A stretch of 64,000 nucleotides of DNA from JACMQX01 sp044225675 (GCA_044225675.1 JBGAIH010000026.1:9963-73962); one strand, 5' to 3'. Positions 26,305-36,651 are shown, numbered from the stretch's first letter. The notes: generated by a model from the sequence alone, not told the origin. A program made the numbers and translations.

Positions 26305-28148
26305 GCCTTCGCCCGACCCTCGACTTCCTGCTCTACGACTGGCTGCGCGCCGAGACGCTGGGCACGCGCGAGCGCTACGCCGACCACACGCGCGAGACCT
26401 TCGACGCGGTGCTGGACACCTGCGAACGCATCGCGCGCGAGAAGTACGCACCGTTCAACCGCCTGGTGGACACCGAAGAGCCGCGCTTCGACGGCGAAAA
26501 GGTCATCCTGCCCCAGGCCACCTTCGAGGCCAACCGGGCCTATGCCGAGTCGGGCATGCTGAGCGCGGCGCAGGACTATGCCGATGGCGGCATGCAGCTG
26601 CCTTACACCATCGAGGCCGCGGCCAATGCCTTCTTCGCCATGGCGTCGGTCAGCATCGGATCGAGCCTGCTGACCAAGGGCAATGCCAACCTGCTGATGG
26701 TGCACGGCACCGCGATGCAGAAGGACGTCTTCGCGCGCAACGAGTTCGGCGGGCGCTTTGCCGGCACCATGTGCCTGAGCGAGCCGCAGGCCGGCTCGTC
26801 GCTGAGCGACATCACCACCCGCGCCGTGCCCGATGGCGAGGACTTCGAGTCCGACCCGCTGGGGCCGCGCTACCGGCTGCGCGGCAACAAGATGTGGATC
26901 TCGTCGGGCGAGCATGAGCTGACCGAGAACATCATCCACCTCGTGCTCGCCAAGATTCCGGGGCCGGACGGCAAGCCGATCGCCGGCACGCGCGGCATCT
27001 CGCTGTTCATCGTGCCCAAGAAGCTGGTGGGCACCGACGGCCAGCTCACCGGCGAGCGCAACGACGTCGCGCTCGCCGGACTCAACCACAAGCTCGGCTG
27101 GCGCGGCACCACCAACACGCTGCTGAATTTTGGCGAAGGCAAGTACCCGGTGCGCGGGCAGGCCGGCGCCATCGGCTACCTCGTCGGCCGGCCGCATGAA
27201 GGCCTGCGCTGCATGTTCCACATGATGAACGAGGCGCGCATCGGCGTCGGCACGGCGGCCGTGATGCTCGGCATGGCGGGCTACCACGCCTCGCTCGACT
27301 ACGCGCGCAACCGGCCCCAGGGCCGGCTGCCGCTCGGCCCGCGCCAGGGCGATGGCGCGGGCGCCGTGGCCAAGGACGCGGCCAGCCCGCAGGTGCGCAT
27401 CATCGAGCACGCCGACGTCAAGCGCATGCTGCTGGCGCAGAAGGCCTATTGCGAAGGCGCCCTGGCCCTGGAGCTTTACTGTGCCCTGCTGGTGGACGAG
27501 CAGCGCACCGGTGACGACGCCGCGGCCGGCGAAGCCCGACTGCTGCTGGAGGTGCTCACGCCGATCGCCAAGAGCTGGCCCAGCGAATGGTGCCTGGAGG
27601 CCAATTCGCTGGCCATCCAGATTCATGGCGGCTATGGCTACACGCGCGACTTTCCGGTGGAGCAGTACTGGCGTGACAACCGGCTGAACATGATCCACGA
27701 AGGCACACACGGCATCCAGGCGGCCGACCTGCTCGGGCGCAAGGTGGTCATGGAAGGCGGCGCGGGCCTGAAGCTTCTGGCCGCGCGCATCAACGGAACG
27801 ATCGGGCGCGCCATCCAGGTGCCGGCACTCGCCGGGCATGCCAACGCGCTGGCGCAGGCGCTGCAGCAGGTCGGCTCGGCCACCAAGGCGGCCTGGGCGA
27901 CCGGCGATGCACGCGAGGCGCTGCCCAATGCCGTGCCCTACATGCAGGCCTTCGGGCACATGGTGCTGGCGTGGATCTGGCTCGACGTGGCCCTGGCGGT
28001 CCCGGCCGACGGCTCGCCGGCGAGTGCCGGGCGCCTGGCGGCGACGCGCTATTTCTTCCACTATGAACTTCCCCGGATCGGCGCCTGGCTGCGGGTCGTC
28101 GAGACGCGCGACATGACCTGCGCCACGCTCGCCGAGGACGCGTTCTGA
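26301..28148 (+). CDS. Acyl-CoA dehydrogenase with C-terminal extension (DmdC-like, 615 aa)
   Basis: FAD enzyme making the first alpha,beta-double bond of acyl-CoA. It is long, 615 residues, as in the branch containing 3-methylmercaptopropionyl-CoA dehydrogenase and several Burkholderiales long-chain enzymes. Motifs: MCLSEPQAGSSLSDI (flavin/substrate), MWISSGEHEL, IQIHGGYGYTRDFPVEQYWRD, and the catalytic glutamate in MIHEGTHGIQ. Residues 470-615 form the extra helical domain. Coupled to the thioesterase by a four-base overlap. Confidence 0.92.
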   Translation: MSLRPTLDFLLYDWLRAETLGTRERYADHTRETFDAVLDTCERIAREKYAPFNRLVDTEEPRFDGEKVILPQATFEANRAYAESGMLSAAQDYADGGMQLPYTIEAAANAFFAMASVSIGSSLLTKGNANLLMVHGTAMQKDVFARNEFGGRFAGTMCLSEPQAGSSLSDITTRAVPDGEDFESDPLGPRYRLRGNKMWISSGEHELTENIIHLVLAKIPGPDGKPIAGTRGISLFIVPKKLVGTDGQLTGERNDVALAGLNHKLGWRGTTNTLLNFGEGKYPVRGQAGAIGYLVGRPHEGLRCMFHMMNEARIGVGTAAVMLGMAGYHASLDYARNRPQGRLPLGPRQGDGAGAVAKDAASPQVRIIEHADVKRMLLAQKAYCEGALALELYCALLVDEQRTGDDAAAGEARLLLEVLTPIAKSWPSEWCLEANSLAIQIHGGYGYTRDFPVEQYWRDNRLNMIHEGTHGIQAADLLGRKVVMEGGAGLKLLAARINGTIGRAIQVPALAGHANALAQALQQVGSATKAAWATGDAREALPNAVPYMQAFGHMVLAWIWLDVALAVPADGSPASAGRLAATRYFFHYELPRIGAWLRVVETRDMTCATLAEDAF

Positions 28149-28297
28149 GGCCGCACGCCGGCCCGGGCGCGCGGTGTGGCGCCGCAGCCCGACTGGCCCT
28201 GGGTGCTGCAGGAGCGGGTGGTTCGCGACGAGCGATCGGCACAGGCCGCGCCTGCGGACTATGATGGATTTTTTGCGCTCGCTGGAGCTTTCCGCCC

Positions 28298-28519
28298 ATG
28301 GCCTCTGCCCGAACCCTGTCCCGCATCGAAACCCTTGCCTGGGTGCTGATCTATGGCGGCATCCTGGTGGTCATCGGCAGCCTCGTCGCGGGGCAGGCCG
28401 GCCTGCAGCCGGGGCCACTGCCGATGCTGCTGGGTCTGGTGGCCGTGTTCGGCGGCGCCGTGGCCATCTGGATCCGTTCGCGTCTCAAGGACGACAGCGA
28501 GCCAGCGCCGCGCAACTGA
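28298..28519 (+). CDS. Small two-helix membrane protein (73 aa), unknown function
   Basis: Residues 13-33 and 40-58 are two hydrophobic helices separated by a Gly/Pro turn; the C-terminus is charged (RSRLKDDSEPAPRN). This hairpin form is common in Burkholderiales between metabolic genes, but I recognise no family with known function. It lies between the 615-residue dehydrogenase and an SDR gene, on the same strand. Codon use matches its neighbours, which supports it being coding. Confidence 0.65.
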   Translation: MASARTLSRIETLAWVLIYGGILVVIGSLVAGQAGLQPGPLPMLLGLVAVFGGAVAIWIRSRLKDDSEPAPRN

Positions 28520-28598
28520 CAATTCCCGGCCAGGGCCGCCCGGCATGTCCGGTCGCGGCCCGGGCCTTCGCCCCCCAGCCCCTACAAGGAACCGATCG

Positions 28599-29390
<792 letters not shown>

Positions 29391-29392
29391 GC

Positions 29393-29830
29393 ATGTCGTC
29401 CGAATCCTTCGGCCTGCACATCCCGTTCGTGGCCCATCTGGGCTTCGAGCTGGTGGAGTTCGCGGGCGGCCTCTCGGCCGTCCGCTTCCCGACGCGGCCG
29501 GAGCATCTCAATACCTTTGGCGTGACGCACGGCGGCGCCGTCATGACGCTGATGGACGTCACCATGGCGGCGGCCGCGCGCAGCGTCCAGCCCGATCTCG
29601 GGGTGGTGACCATCGAGATGAAGACCCAGTTCATGCGCCCGGCCAAGGGCCCGCTGACCGGCAAGGGCCGCCTCATGCACCGCACGGCGACGCTGGCGTT
29701 CACCGAGGCGACCATCCTCGACGCTGCAGGTCAGGCCTGCGCCCATGCCACGGGCACCTTCAAGTACGTCAGGCGCCTGGCGACCGGGCCGCGAAGCGCG
29801 AGCGGCATGACGCCGATCTCGACCGACTGA
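29393..29830 (+). CDS. Hotdog-fold thioesterase (PaaI family), second copy
   Basis: 145 residues. The N-terminal FVAHLGFELVEFAGG and FGVTHGGAVMTLMDVTMA are the PaaI-type thioesterase signature; THGG is the active loop. Strand TIEMKTQFMRPAKGPLTGKG follows. It is similar in fold but not closely similar in sequence to the 25864 protein, so the cluster carries two distinct thioesterases. It probably hydrolyses short or medium acyl-CoA. Confidence 0.85.
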   Translation: MSSESFGLHIPFVAHLGFELVEFAGGLSAVRFPTRPEHLNTFGVTHGGAVMTLMDVTMAAAARSVQPDLGVVTIEMKTQFMRPAKGPLTGKGRLMHRTATLAFTEATILDAAGQACAHATGTFKYVRRLATGPRSASGMTPISTD

Positions 29831-29905
29831 GCACGCCACCAAGCCCCTTCAAAACCGCAACCCCTTCATCCGGCCGCATCGCGGCCCCTCATCCAGGAGA
29901 CCTTC

Positions 29906-30922
29906 ATGCCGCAGAACAAGCAGATCCATCTCGACAACCGCCCCCGTGGCGAAGCCAGCGCCTCGAACTTCAAGCTGGTCGTGGCCGAGACGCCGGCTCT
30001 GGCCGACGGCCAGGTGCTGGTGCGCCACCACTACCTGAGCCTGGACCCGTACATGCGGGGCCGCATGAACGACGCCAAGAGTTACGCCCAGCCGCAGCCC
30101 CTGGGCCAGACCATGGGGGGCGGCACGGTCGGCGAGGTGGTGGAGTCGCGCCATCCCAAGTTCGCGGCCGGTGACAAGGTCGTGGGCATGGGAGGCTGGC
30201 AGGAGTACTCGGTGGTGGACGCCGGCCAGCCCGGCAGCCTGCGCAAGGTGGACACCGCCCACGTGCCGCTGAGCGCCTACCTCGGCGCCGTGGGCATGCC
30301 CGGCGTCACGGCCTGGTACGGCCTGATGAAGATCTGCGAGCCCAAGGCGGGCGAGACGGTGCTCGTGAGCGCTGCCAGCGGCGCCGTCGGCAGCGTGGTC
30401 GGCCAGCTGGCCAAGGCACGCGGCTGCCGCGCGGTCGGGATCGCGGGCGGCAAGGAGAAATGCGACTACGTGGTGCGCGAGCTCGGCTTCGACGCCTCCA
30501 TCGACTACAAGCAGCATGCCGATGCGAAGTCGCTGTACGCGGCGCTCAAGGAGGCCACGCCCGACGGCGTCGACGGCCTGTTCGAAAACGTTGGCGGCAT
30601 CGGCATGGACGCGGCCCTGGCCCGCATGAATGCCTTTGGCCGGATCGCACTGTGCGGCATGATCGCCGGCTATGACGGCCAGCCCGTTCCGATCACCCAG
30701 CCGCAGTTGCTGCTGCAAAGCCGCCTCAGGCTCCAGGGCTTCATCGTGAGCGAGCACATGGAGCACTGGCCGGCGGCGCTGCAGGAACTCGGCACGCTCG
30801 TGGCAACGGGCAAGCTCAAGTTCCGCGAGTCGGTGGCCGAGGGCATCGAGTCGGCGCCTGAGGCCTTCCTGGGCCTGCTCAAGGGCCGCAACTTCGGCAA
30901 GCAGCTGGTCAAGCTGATCTGA
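29906..30922 (+). CDS. NADP-dependent medium-chain oxidoreductase (CurA / prostaglandin-reductase type)
   Basis: 338 residues, zinc-free MDR. Opening MPQNKQIHLDNRPRGE, then LSLDPYMRGRMND, PGVTAWYGL and the Rossmann AASGAVGSVVGQLAK are characteristic of the CurA/leukotriene-B4-dehydrogenase family, which reduces carbon-carbon double bonds of enones or enoyl compounds. FENVGG and a C-terminal FGKQLVKL complete it. Within this cluster it could reduce unsaturated acyl intermediates; the true substrate is open. Confidence 0.9.
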   Translation: MPQNKQIHLDNRPRGEASASNFKLVVAETPALADGQVLVRHHYLSLDPYMRGRMNDAKSYAQPQPLGQTMGGGTVGEVVESRHPKFAAGDKVVGMGGWQEYSVVDAGQPGSLRKVDTAHVPLSAYLGAVGMPGVTAWYGLMKICEPKAGETVLVSAASGAVGSVVGQLAKARGCRAVGIAGGKEKCDYVVRELGFDASIDYKQHADAKSLYAALKEATPDGVDGLFENVGGIGMDAALARMNAFGRIALCGMIAGYDGQPVPITQPQLLLQSRLRLQGFIVSEHMEHWPAALQELGTLVATGKLKFRESVAEGIESAPEAFLGLLKGRNFGKQLVKLI

Positions 30923-30950
30923 CGGTTGCACCCCGCGCAACGGAGGCACC

Positions 30951-32594
30951 ATGAGTACCACGCATGAGGTCTTCAACCAGCCGCTGCCGCTGGTCGACTA
31001 TGACCTGTTCGGCAGCAACCAGGCCCTGCGCGACGCGCTGCGCCTGCATGCGCCGGAGGCAGACCTGTCGCCGCTCGCCACTCTGGGCGCTGCGCTGGGC
31101 ACCGAGGCGATGCAGACGCATGCGCGGCTCGCCAACGTGCACACGCCGCAGCTGCGCAGCCATGACCGCTTCGGCCGGCGGGTGGACCAGGTGGAGTTCC
31201 ACCCGAGCTACCACGCGCTCATGGAAGCAGCGGTCGGCGCGGGACTCCATGGCACGCCCTGGCAGGCAGGCGCCAACGCGCACCTGCTGCGCGCGGCCGG
31301 CTTCATGCTGTTCACCGAGCTGGAGCCGTCCATCCTGTGCCCGATCTCGATGAGCTATGCGGTCACGCCGGCGCTGCAGGGCAACCCGGCCGTCGCGCGC
31401 GACTGGACGCCGCTGCTGGCCAGCCGTGCCTATGACCCGCGCATGGGCGTGTTCAGCGGCAAGGCGGGCGTGACCATGGGCATGGGCATGACCGAGAAGC
31501 AGGGCGGCTCCGACGTGCGGGCCAACACCACGCAGGCCGCGCCCGACGGCGAGGACGGCTGGGGCCGGCGTTTCCGGCTCACCGGCCACAAGTGGTTCTT
31601 CTCGGCGCCGATGTGCGACGCCTTTCTGGTGCTGGCCCAGGCGCCCGCCGGGCTGAGCTGCTTCTTCCTGCCCCGGGTGCTGCCGGACGGGACGGTCAAC
31701 GGCCTGCAGATCCAGCGCCTCAAGGACAAGCTCGGCAACAAGGCCAATGCCAGCTCCGAAGTCGAGTTCCACGGCGCAGCCGCCTGGCTGGTGGGCGAGG
31801 AGGGGCGCGGCGTGCCGCAGATCCTCGAGATGGGCGTGATGACGCGCCTCGATTGCGCGCTCGGCACGAGCGGGCTGATGCGGCAGGCGCTGGCCCTGGC
31901 GCTCAACCATGCGGCGCAGCGCAGCGCCTTCGGCAAGCCGCTCATCAGCCAGCCGCTGATGCGCAACGTGCTGGCCGACCTCGCGCTGGAAAGCGAGGCC
32001 GCCACCGCGCTGGCGCTGCGCCTGGCCCATGCCTTCGACGATCCGGCGAGCGAGCATGAGGCGGTGATGCGACGGCTGCTCACGCCGGTGGCCAAGTACT
32101 GGATCTGCAAGCGCGGCAGCCATTTCGCACAGGAGGCGATGGAGTGCCTGGGCGGCAATGGCTACGTGGAAGAGGGCGGCGAAGGCATCATGGCCCGCGT
32201 CTACCGCGAGATGCCGCTCAACTCCATCTGGGAAGGCGCCGGCAACATCATGGCGCTCGACCTGCTGCGCGCACTGCGCAAGGCCGATGCGGCTGCCGCA
32301 CTTGCGGATGAACTGGCACCGGCGCGCGGCGCCCACGCGGCACTCGACCGCCTGATCGCGGCGCTGCCCGCGCGCGTGGAAGAGATGGCCACCGAAGTGG
32401 AAGCCCGCCGCCTCGCGCAGGACGTGGCGCTGGCCGTGCAGGCCACGCTGCTGTTCCAGAGCGCGCCGACCGCCTCCTTCGCCGCCTTCTGCGACTCGCG
32501 CATCGCCGGCAACTGGGGACAGGCCTTCGGCACCCTGGGCGCCGCCACCGATTTCGACACCCTCATCGGGCGCGCCACGCCCACCCACGCCTGA
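30951..32594 (+). CDS. AidB-like acyl-CoA dehydrogenase
   Basis: 547 residues. The N-terminal FNQPLPLVDYDLFGSNQAL and the GMGMTEKQGGSDVRANTT flavin motif mark the AidB branch (isovaleryl-CoA dehydrogenase-like protein of the E. coli alkylation response). The catalytic glutamate region reads NSIWEGAGNIMALD. A DNA-alkyl-transferase gene (ogt-like) lies 2 kb downstream on the same strand, which is interesting given AidB's link to alkylation damage. A purely catabolic role is equally possible. Confidence 0.9.
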   Translation: MSTTHEVFNQPLPLVDYDLFGSNQALRDALRLHAPEADLSPLATLGAALGTEAMQTHARLANVHTPQLRSHDRFGRRVDQVEFHPSYHALMEAAVGAGLHGTPWQAGANAHLLRAAGFMLFTELEPSILCPISMSYAVTPALQGNPAVARDWTPLLASRAYDPRMGVFSGKAGVTMGMGMTEKQGGSDVRANTTQAAPDGEDGWGRRFRLTGHKWFFSAPMCDAFLVLAQAPAGLSCFFLPRVLPDGTVNGLQIQRLKDKLGNKANASSEVEFHGAAAWLVGEEGRGVPQILEMGVMTRLDCALGTSGLMRQALALALNHAAQRSAFGKPLISQPLMRNVLADLALESEAATALALRLAHAFDDPASEHEAVMRRLLTPVAKYWICKRGSHFAQEAMECLGGNGYVEEGGEGIMARVYREMPLNSIWEGAGNIMALDLLRALRKADAAAALADELAPARGAHAALDRLIAALPARVEEMATEVEARRLAQDVALAVQATLLFQSAPTASFAAFCDSRIAGNWGQAFGTLGAATDFDTLIGRATPTHA

Positions 32595-32608
32595 CAACGG
32601 AGACACCC

Positions 32609-33562
32609 ATGGCAGACATCATCCTCCACCATTACCCCAACTCCCCGTTCTCCGAGAAGGTCCGCCTGATCCTCGGCCACAAGAAGCTGGCCTGGCAGTC
32701 GGTGATCATCCCGGCGATCATGCCCAAGCCCGACGTGGTGGCACTGACCGGCGGCTACCGGCGCACGCCCTTCATGCAGATCGGCGCCGACATCTTCTGC
32801 GACACCGCGCTGATCTGCGACGTGCTGGAGCATCTGCAGCCAGAGCCGCCGCTCTACCCCGAGCCCGGCAAGGGTCTGGCCCGCACGGTCGCGCAGTGGG
32901 CCGACGGCACGCTGTTCTGGGCCGCGATGGCCTACAGCCTGCAGCCCAAGGGCCTGGCGCAGATGTTCGCGGGCGCGCCGCCCGAGGCCGGCAAGGCCTT
33001 CGGCGAAGACCGCAAGGCCATGAGCGTGAACATGACGCGCCATCGCCCGGCCGACGCCACCCCGGCCTACAAGTCCTACCTGCGGCGCCTGTCGGACATG
33101 CTGGACAGCCATGACTTTCTGCTGGGCAGCGCGCCCTGCGTGGCCGACTTTGCCGCCTACCATCCGCTGTGGTTCACCCGCGTGCGCACCCCGGCGATGG
33201 CCGAGGTGCTCAACGCCACGCCCGCCGTGCTGGACTGGATGGACCGCATGGCCGCCATCGGCCATGGCAGCTTCGACAAGCTCAAGTCGGAGCAGGCCAT
33301 CGAGATCGCGCGCTCTTCGCAGCCCGCCGCGCCGGGCCAGGGCCTGCTGACCGACAGCACCTTCCAGGACGAGCACGGCATCGCGCTGGGCACGCGCGTG
33401 ACCATCGGCGCCGAGAGCTTCGGCCCCGAGCTGACCGAAGGCGAACTGGTCGCTGCAACGCGCACGCACTACACGCTGCGCCGGACCGACGATCGCGCAG
33501 GCACGCTGCATGTGCACTTCCCGCGCATCGGCTTTGCGCTGCGCAAGGCGGAAGGCGCCTGA
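32609..33562 (+). CDS. Glutathione S-transferase family protein with extra C-terminal domain (317 aa)
   Basis: Residues 1-80 form a thioredoxin-like GST N-domain (YPNSPFSEKVRLILGHKKL with the usual Ser after Pro). The helical GST C-domain runs to about 215, with FLLGSAPCVADFAAYHPLW. Residues 245-317 form an additional beta-rich segment (LGTRVTIGAESFGPELTEG) not present in ordinary 200-220 aa GSTs. It may conjugate glutathione to electrophilic acyl or alkyl compounds. It follows the AidB-like gene after 14 bases, consistent with one operon. Confidence 0.85.
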   Translation: MADIILHHYPNSPFSEKVRLILGHKKLAWQSVIIPAIMPKPDVVALTGGYRRTPFMQIGADIFCDTALICDVLEHLQPEPPLYPEPGKGLARTVAQWADGTLFWAAMAYSLQPKGLAQMFAGAPPEAGKAFGEDRKAMSVNMTRHRPADATPAYKSYLRRLSDMLDSHDFLLGSAPCVADFAAYHPLWFTRVRTPAMAEVLNATPAVLDWMDRMAAIGHGSFDKLKSEQAIEIARSSQPAAPGQGLLTDSTFQDEHGIALGTRVTIGAESFGPELTEGELVAATRTHYTLRRTDDRAGTLHVHFPRIGFALRKAEGA

Positions 33563-33603
33563 GCCGCGCCACTGCACCTCTGGAACACGAAGGAACGAAC
33601 GAC

Positions 33604-34515
33604 ATGATCACGGATTTCAAGGGCAAGACGGCCGTATTGACCGGTGCCGGTTCCGGCTTCGGCCTCGAATGCGCCCGCATCGGCGCGGCACGCGGCATGA
33701 ACCTGGTGCTGGTGGACGTGCAGCAGGATGCACTCGACCGGGCTGAGGCCGAGATGAAGGCGACCGGCGCGCAGGTGCTGGCACGCCGGGTCGACGTCTC
33801 CAGCGCCAGCCAGATGGAAGCGCTGGCCGCTGCCGTCAAGGAACGCTTCGGCGCGCCGCACTTCGTCTTCAACAACGCGGGCGTCGGTGCCGGCGGCCTG
33901 ATCTGGGAGAACTCGGTCAAGGACTGGGAATGGGTGCTGGGCGTCAACGTCTGGGGCGTGATCCACGGCGTGCGGCTGTTCGTGCCGATGATGCTGGAGG
34001 CTGCGGCGGCCGATCCGTCCTGGCGCGGCCACGTGGTCAACACGGCCAGCATGGCCGGTCTGCTGGCGCCGCCCAACATGGGCATCTACAACGTGAGCAA
34101 GCATGCCGTCGTGAGCCTCACCGAGACGCTGTATCAGGATCTCGTTCTCGTGAGCGACCAGGTCAGCGCCTCGGTGCTGTGCCCGTTCTTCGTGCCCACG
34201 GGCATCAGCCAGAGCCACCGCAACCGCCCGGCCGAGATGGCCGACGCGGGTGCCAGGCCGACGAAGAGCCAGCTGATCGGCCAGGCCATGAGCGACAAGG
34301 CCGTGGGTTCGGGCAAGATCACCGCCGCCGACGTGGCGACCAAGGTGTTCGACGCGATCCGCGACAACCAGTTCTACATCTACAGCCACCCCAAGGCCAT
34401 TGGCTCGGTCCAGACCCGCCTGGAAGACGTGCTGCAGGCGCGCAACCCGACCGATCCGTTCAAGGACAAGCCCGAGATCGGCGCCCAGCTCAAGGCGGCG
34501 CTGCGGGCGGCCTGA
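33604..34515 (+). CDS. Short-chain dehydrogenase/reductase (SDR), 303 aa
   Basis: Cofactor motif TGAGSGFG (about 13-20), FNNAGVGAGG, catalytic Ser in NTASMAGLLAPPNMG, Tyr-Lys in YNVSK. The C-terminal part is longer than in classical 250-residue SDRs, with SHPKAIGSVQTRLEDVLQARNP typical of SDRs in lipid or steroid-type catabolic clusters. The start at 33604 is just after GAACGAACGAC and not a strong ribosome site, but the N-terminus MITDFKGKTAVLTGAG is canonical. Confidence 0.9.
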   Translation: MITDFKGKTAVLTGAGSGFGLECARIGAARGMNLVLVDVQQDALDRAEAEMKATGAQVLARRVDVSSASQMEALAAAVKERFGAPHFVFNNAGVGAGGLIWENSVKDWEWVLGVNVWGVIHGVRLFVPMMLEAAAADPSWRGHVVNTASMAGLLAPPNMGIYNVSKHAVVSLTETLYQDLVLVSDQVSASVLCPFFVPTGISQSHRNRPAEMADAGARPTKSQLIGQAMSDKAVGSGKITAADVATKVFDAIRDNQFYIYSHPKAIGSVQTRLEDVLQARNPTDPFKDKPEIGAQLKAALRAA

Positions 34516-34529
34516 CCGCTCAAGGAACC

Positions 34530-35087
34530 ATGACCGCTGAAGGCTTCGCGCTGTTCGAGACGGTGCTCGGGCACTGCGGCATCGCCTGGGGTGCCCGGCT
34601 CATCGTGGCCGTGCAGTTGCCCGAGGACGACGAGGCCGCAAGCCGAGCCCGCATGCAGCGGCGCCTGCCGGGCGTGCCCGAAGTGCCGGCGCCGGCGTGG
34701 GTCGCGGCCATCGCGCAGCGCATCCGCGCGCTGCTGGCAGGGGCCTCCGACGACCTGCTCGACGTGCCGCTGGACATGGCGTCGGTGCCGCCGTTCCATC
34801 AGCGCGTCTATGCCCTGGCCCGTCGCATCCCGCCCGGTCGCATGCGGACCTACGGAGAGCTCGCCGCCGAACTCGGCGAGCCCGGCGCTGCGCGCGCCGT
34901 GGGCCAGGCGCTGGGCCACAACCCGTTCGCGCCCATCGTGCCCTGCCATCGCATTCTGGCGGCCGGCGGCCGCACGGGCGGCTTCTCGGCCCATGGCGGC
35001 GCCGGCACCAAGATGAAGATGCTGGAGGCCGAGGGCGCATTCGCCCCCGAGTCGCTGGCCCTTTTCAGCAGCCCGGGCCGGGCTTGA
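34530..35087 (+). CDS. ogt: Methylated-DNA-protein-cysteine methyltransferase (Ogt/MGMT type)
   Basis: Suicide repair protein that moves methyl groups from O6-methylguanine or O4-methylthymine to its own cysteine. 185 residues. The active site PFAPIVPCHRILA has the acceptor Cys in P-C-H-R. Upstream, VYALARRIPPGRMRTYGELA is the DNA-binding helix with the arginine finger region, and GHNP precedes the active site. N-terminal domain is short and not Ada-like. The start ATG follows CAAGGAA, 14 bases after the SDR stop. Confidence 0.93.
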   Translation: MTAEGFALFETVLGHCGIAWGARLIVAVQLPEDDEAASRARMQRRLPGVPEVPAPAWVAAIAQRIRALLAGASDDLLDVPLDMASVPPFHQRVYALARRIPPGRMRTYGELAAELGEPGAARAVGQALGHNPFAPIVPCHRILAAGGRTGGFSAHGGAGTKMKMLEAEGAFAPESLALFSSPGRA

Positions 35088-35411
35088 TCAGGCGGGGCGC
35101 AGCGCCGGCAGGGACGCCGCGCGGCCTGCGAGGCCTGCCGCACGGGACGACTCCATGCGCAGGACGGACGCCGTCGTGGCCGCCGGGCTCAGCCGCAGCG
35201 ACGAGGCCTCCAGCGCATAGATGAGGGCACGCCGGTGATCAGTGGTCGAGAAGCTGTCGCCGGCGTCGAGGATGATGTCGCGCGGATCGTCGTCGAGCGT
35301 CAGCCACAGGCTGCCTTGCAGGCAGGCGATCTGGACATCGGCGGCATCGGGAAGGCTGAACAGGGCCTTGTGGGCCAGGCTCAGTTCCAGCTCGTTGGGG
35401 TTATTGCTCAT
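35088..35411 (-). CDS. DUF2917 family protein
   Basis: 107 residues. Central pattern ALFSLPDAADVQIACLQGSLWLT-x-D-D-x-R-D is typical of DUF2917, small proteins of unknown function in Burkholderiales that are usually encoded divergently from a LysR regulator, as here. The stop lies immediately after the ogt stop, so the two genes converge tail to tail. The start at 35411 has AAAGGG upstream. The C-terminus is Ala/Arg-rich and low complexity. No signal peptide. Confidence 0.75.
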   Translation of the reverse strand: MSNNPNELELSLAHKALFSLPDAADVQIACLQGSLWLTLDDDPRDIILDAGDSFSTTDHRRALIYALEASSLRLSPAATTASVLRMESSRAAGLAGRAASLPALRPA

Positions 35412-35640
35412 GGGAAACCCTTTCGCATTCATGGTGCGGATGAATATACTGAGCCGCCCCAGAGGCATCAAACGGTGATTTGGAATACGTTGCATGCATC
35501 CACGGAATGCAAAATCGACTGCCGGCCGGGGCCGGCCGACGCGGGTGCAGGCTGATGTTCCGGCCGGCGCCGCATCAGGCCATGGCGCCGCGCTCGCCCC
35601 GGGGCGGCAGGCGATCAGCGCGTCTGACGCCGCGTCGCCC

Positions 35641-36648
35641 ATGCCCGCTGCGCCCCCGGGCGGTTACCCCCGCGCCAGCCTGCCCCGTCTCGAATTGCTG
35701 CGCAGCTTCGAGGCGGCGGCGCGCACCCTGAGCTTCACCCAGGCGGCGGGCGAGCTGTTTCTCACGCAGTCGGCTGTCAGCCGGCAGATCCAGCAGCTCG
35801 AGGCCGACCTGGGCGTCGCGCTGTTCGAGCGGCGCCACCGCGCCCTGGCGCTGACCGACGCGGGCCGGATCATGCACCGGACCATCGGCGATTGCCTGGA
35901 GCGGCTGCGCGACGCCACGGCCAGCGTGCGGGCGATCGCGGCGCCGCAGCACGTGGCGATCACCACCACGCCCGGCTTCGCCTCGCTGTGGCTGATTCCC
36001 CGGCTCACGCGGTTCACCGCCGACCATCCGGAGGTCGACGTGCGGATCTCGGCCACGCTCGACGTGCTGGACATGGAGCGGCACGGGATCGACGTGTCGG
36101 TGCGGCTGCGGCTGATCGAGGGCGCGCAGGGCCGCCTGCTGTTCGAGGAGACCATTCTTCCTGTGTGCTCGCCGCAACTGCTCGCGCCACCGGCGCCGCC
36201 GCTGCGCACGCCCGGCGACCTGGTTCACCACACGCTGCTGACCACCGATACGCCGCCCGGCATGCCGCACGACACCTCGCTCACGATCGACTGGAAGCCC
36301 TGGTTCAAGGCGGGAGGCTTGCCCGACATGCGCATGAAGAACACGTTGCGCTTCTCCCAGTATTCGGATGCGGTTGCTGCCGCCGTGGCGGGGCAGGGCG
36401 TGGTGATCGGCCGGCTGCCGCTGGTGGACGAGCTTCTGCGTGAGGGCAGGCTGGTCGCGCCCTTTTCGGGTGCGGCGTCGCGCATGGGCTATTTCGTCAG
36501 ACTCTCCGAGCGTGGCGCCGCCAATTCACACGCCCGGGCTTTCGTCGACTGGCTGCTGGACCAAGGCCGCCACGTACCGGCGGCGCCCATCGTGGTCGAG
36601 GTCACACCAGCGCATCGGCCGACCGGCGACCCAGCGCCGGCCAGCTGA
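35641..36648 (+). CDS. LysR-family transcriptional regulator (GcvA-like)
   Basis: 335 residues from the chosen start. Winged HTH at about 13-72: LELLRSFEAAARTLSFTQAA, SAVSRQIQQLEADLGVALFERR. The effector-binding domain shows TTTPGFASLWLIPRL as in GcvA-type members. It is divergent from the DUF2917 gene with a 229-bp gap, so that gene is a likely target. A longer reading from 35494 adds 49 low-complexity residues and starts inside the intergenic region; I prefer 35641. Confidence 0.85.
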   Translation: MPAAPPGGYPRASLPRLELLRSFEAAARTLSFTQAAGELFLTQSAVSRQIQQLEADLGVALFERRHRALALTDAGRIMHRTIGDCLERLRDATASVRAIAAPQHVAITTTPGFASLWLIPRLTRFTADHPEVDVRISATLDVLDMERHGIDVSVRLRLIEGAQGRLLFEETILPVCSPQLLAPPAPPLRTPGDLVHHTLLTTDTPPGMPHDTSLTIDWKPWFKAGGLPDMRMKNTLRFSQYSDAVAAAVAGQGVVIGRLPLVDELLREGRLVAPFSGAASRMGYFVRLSERGAANSHARAFVDWLLDQGRHVPAAPIVVEVTPAHRPTGDPAPAS

Positions 36649-36651
36649 AGA

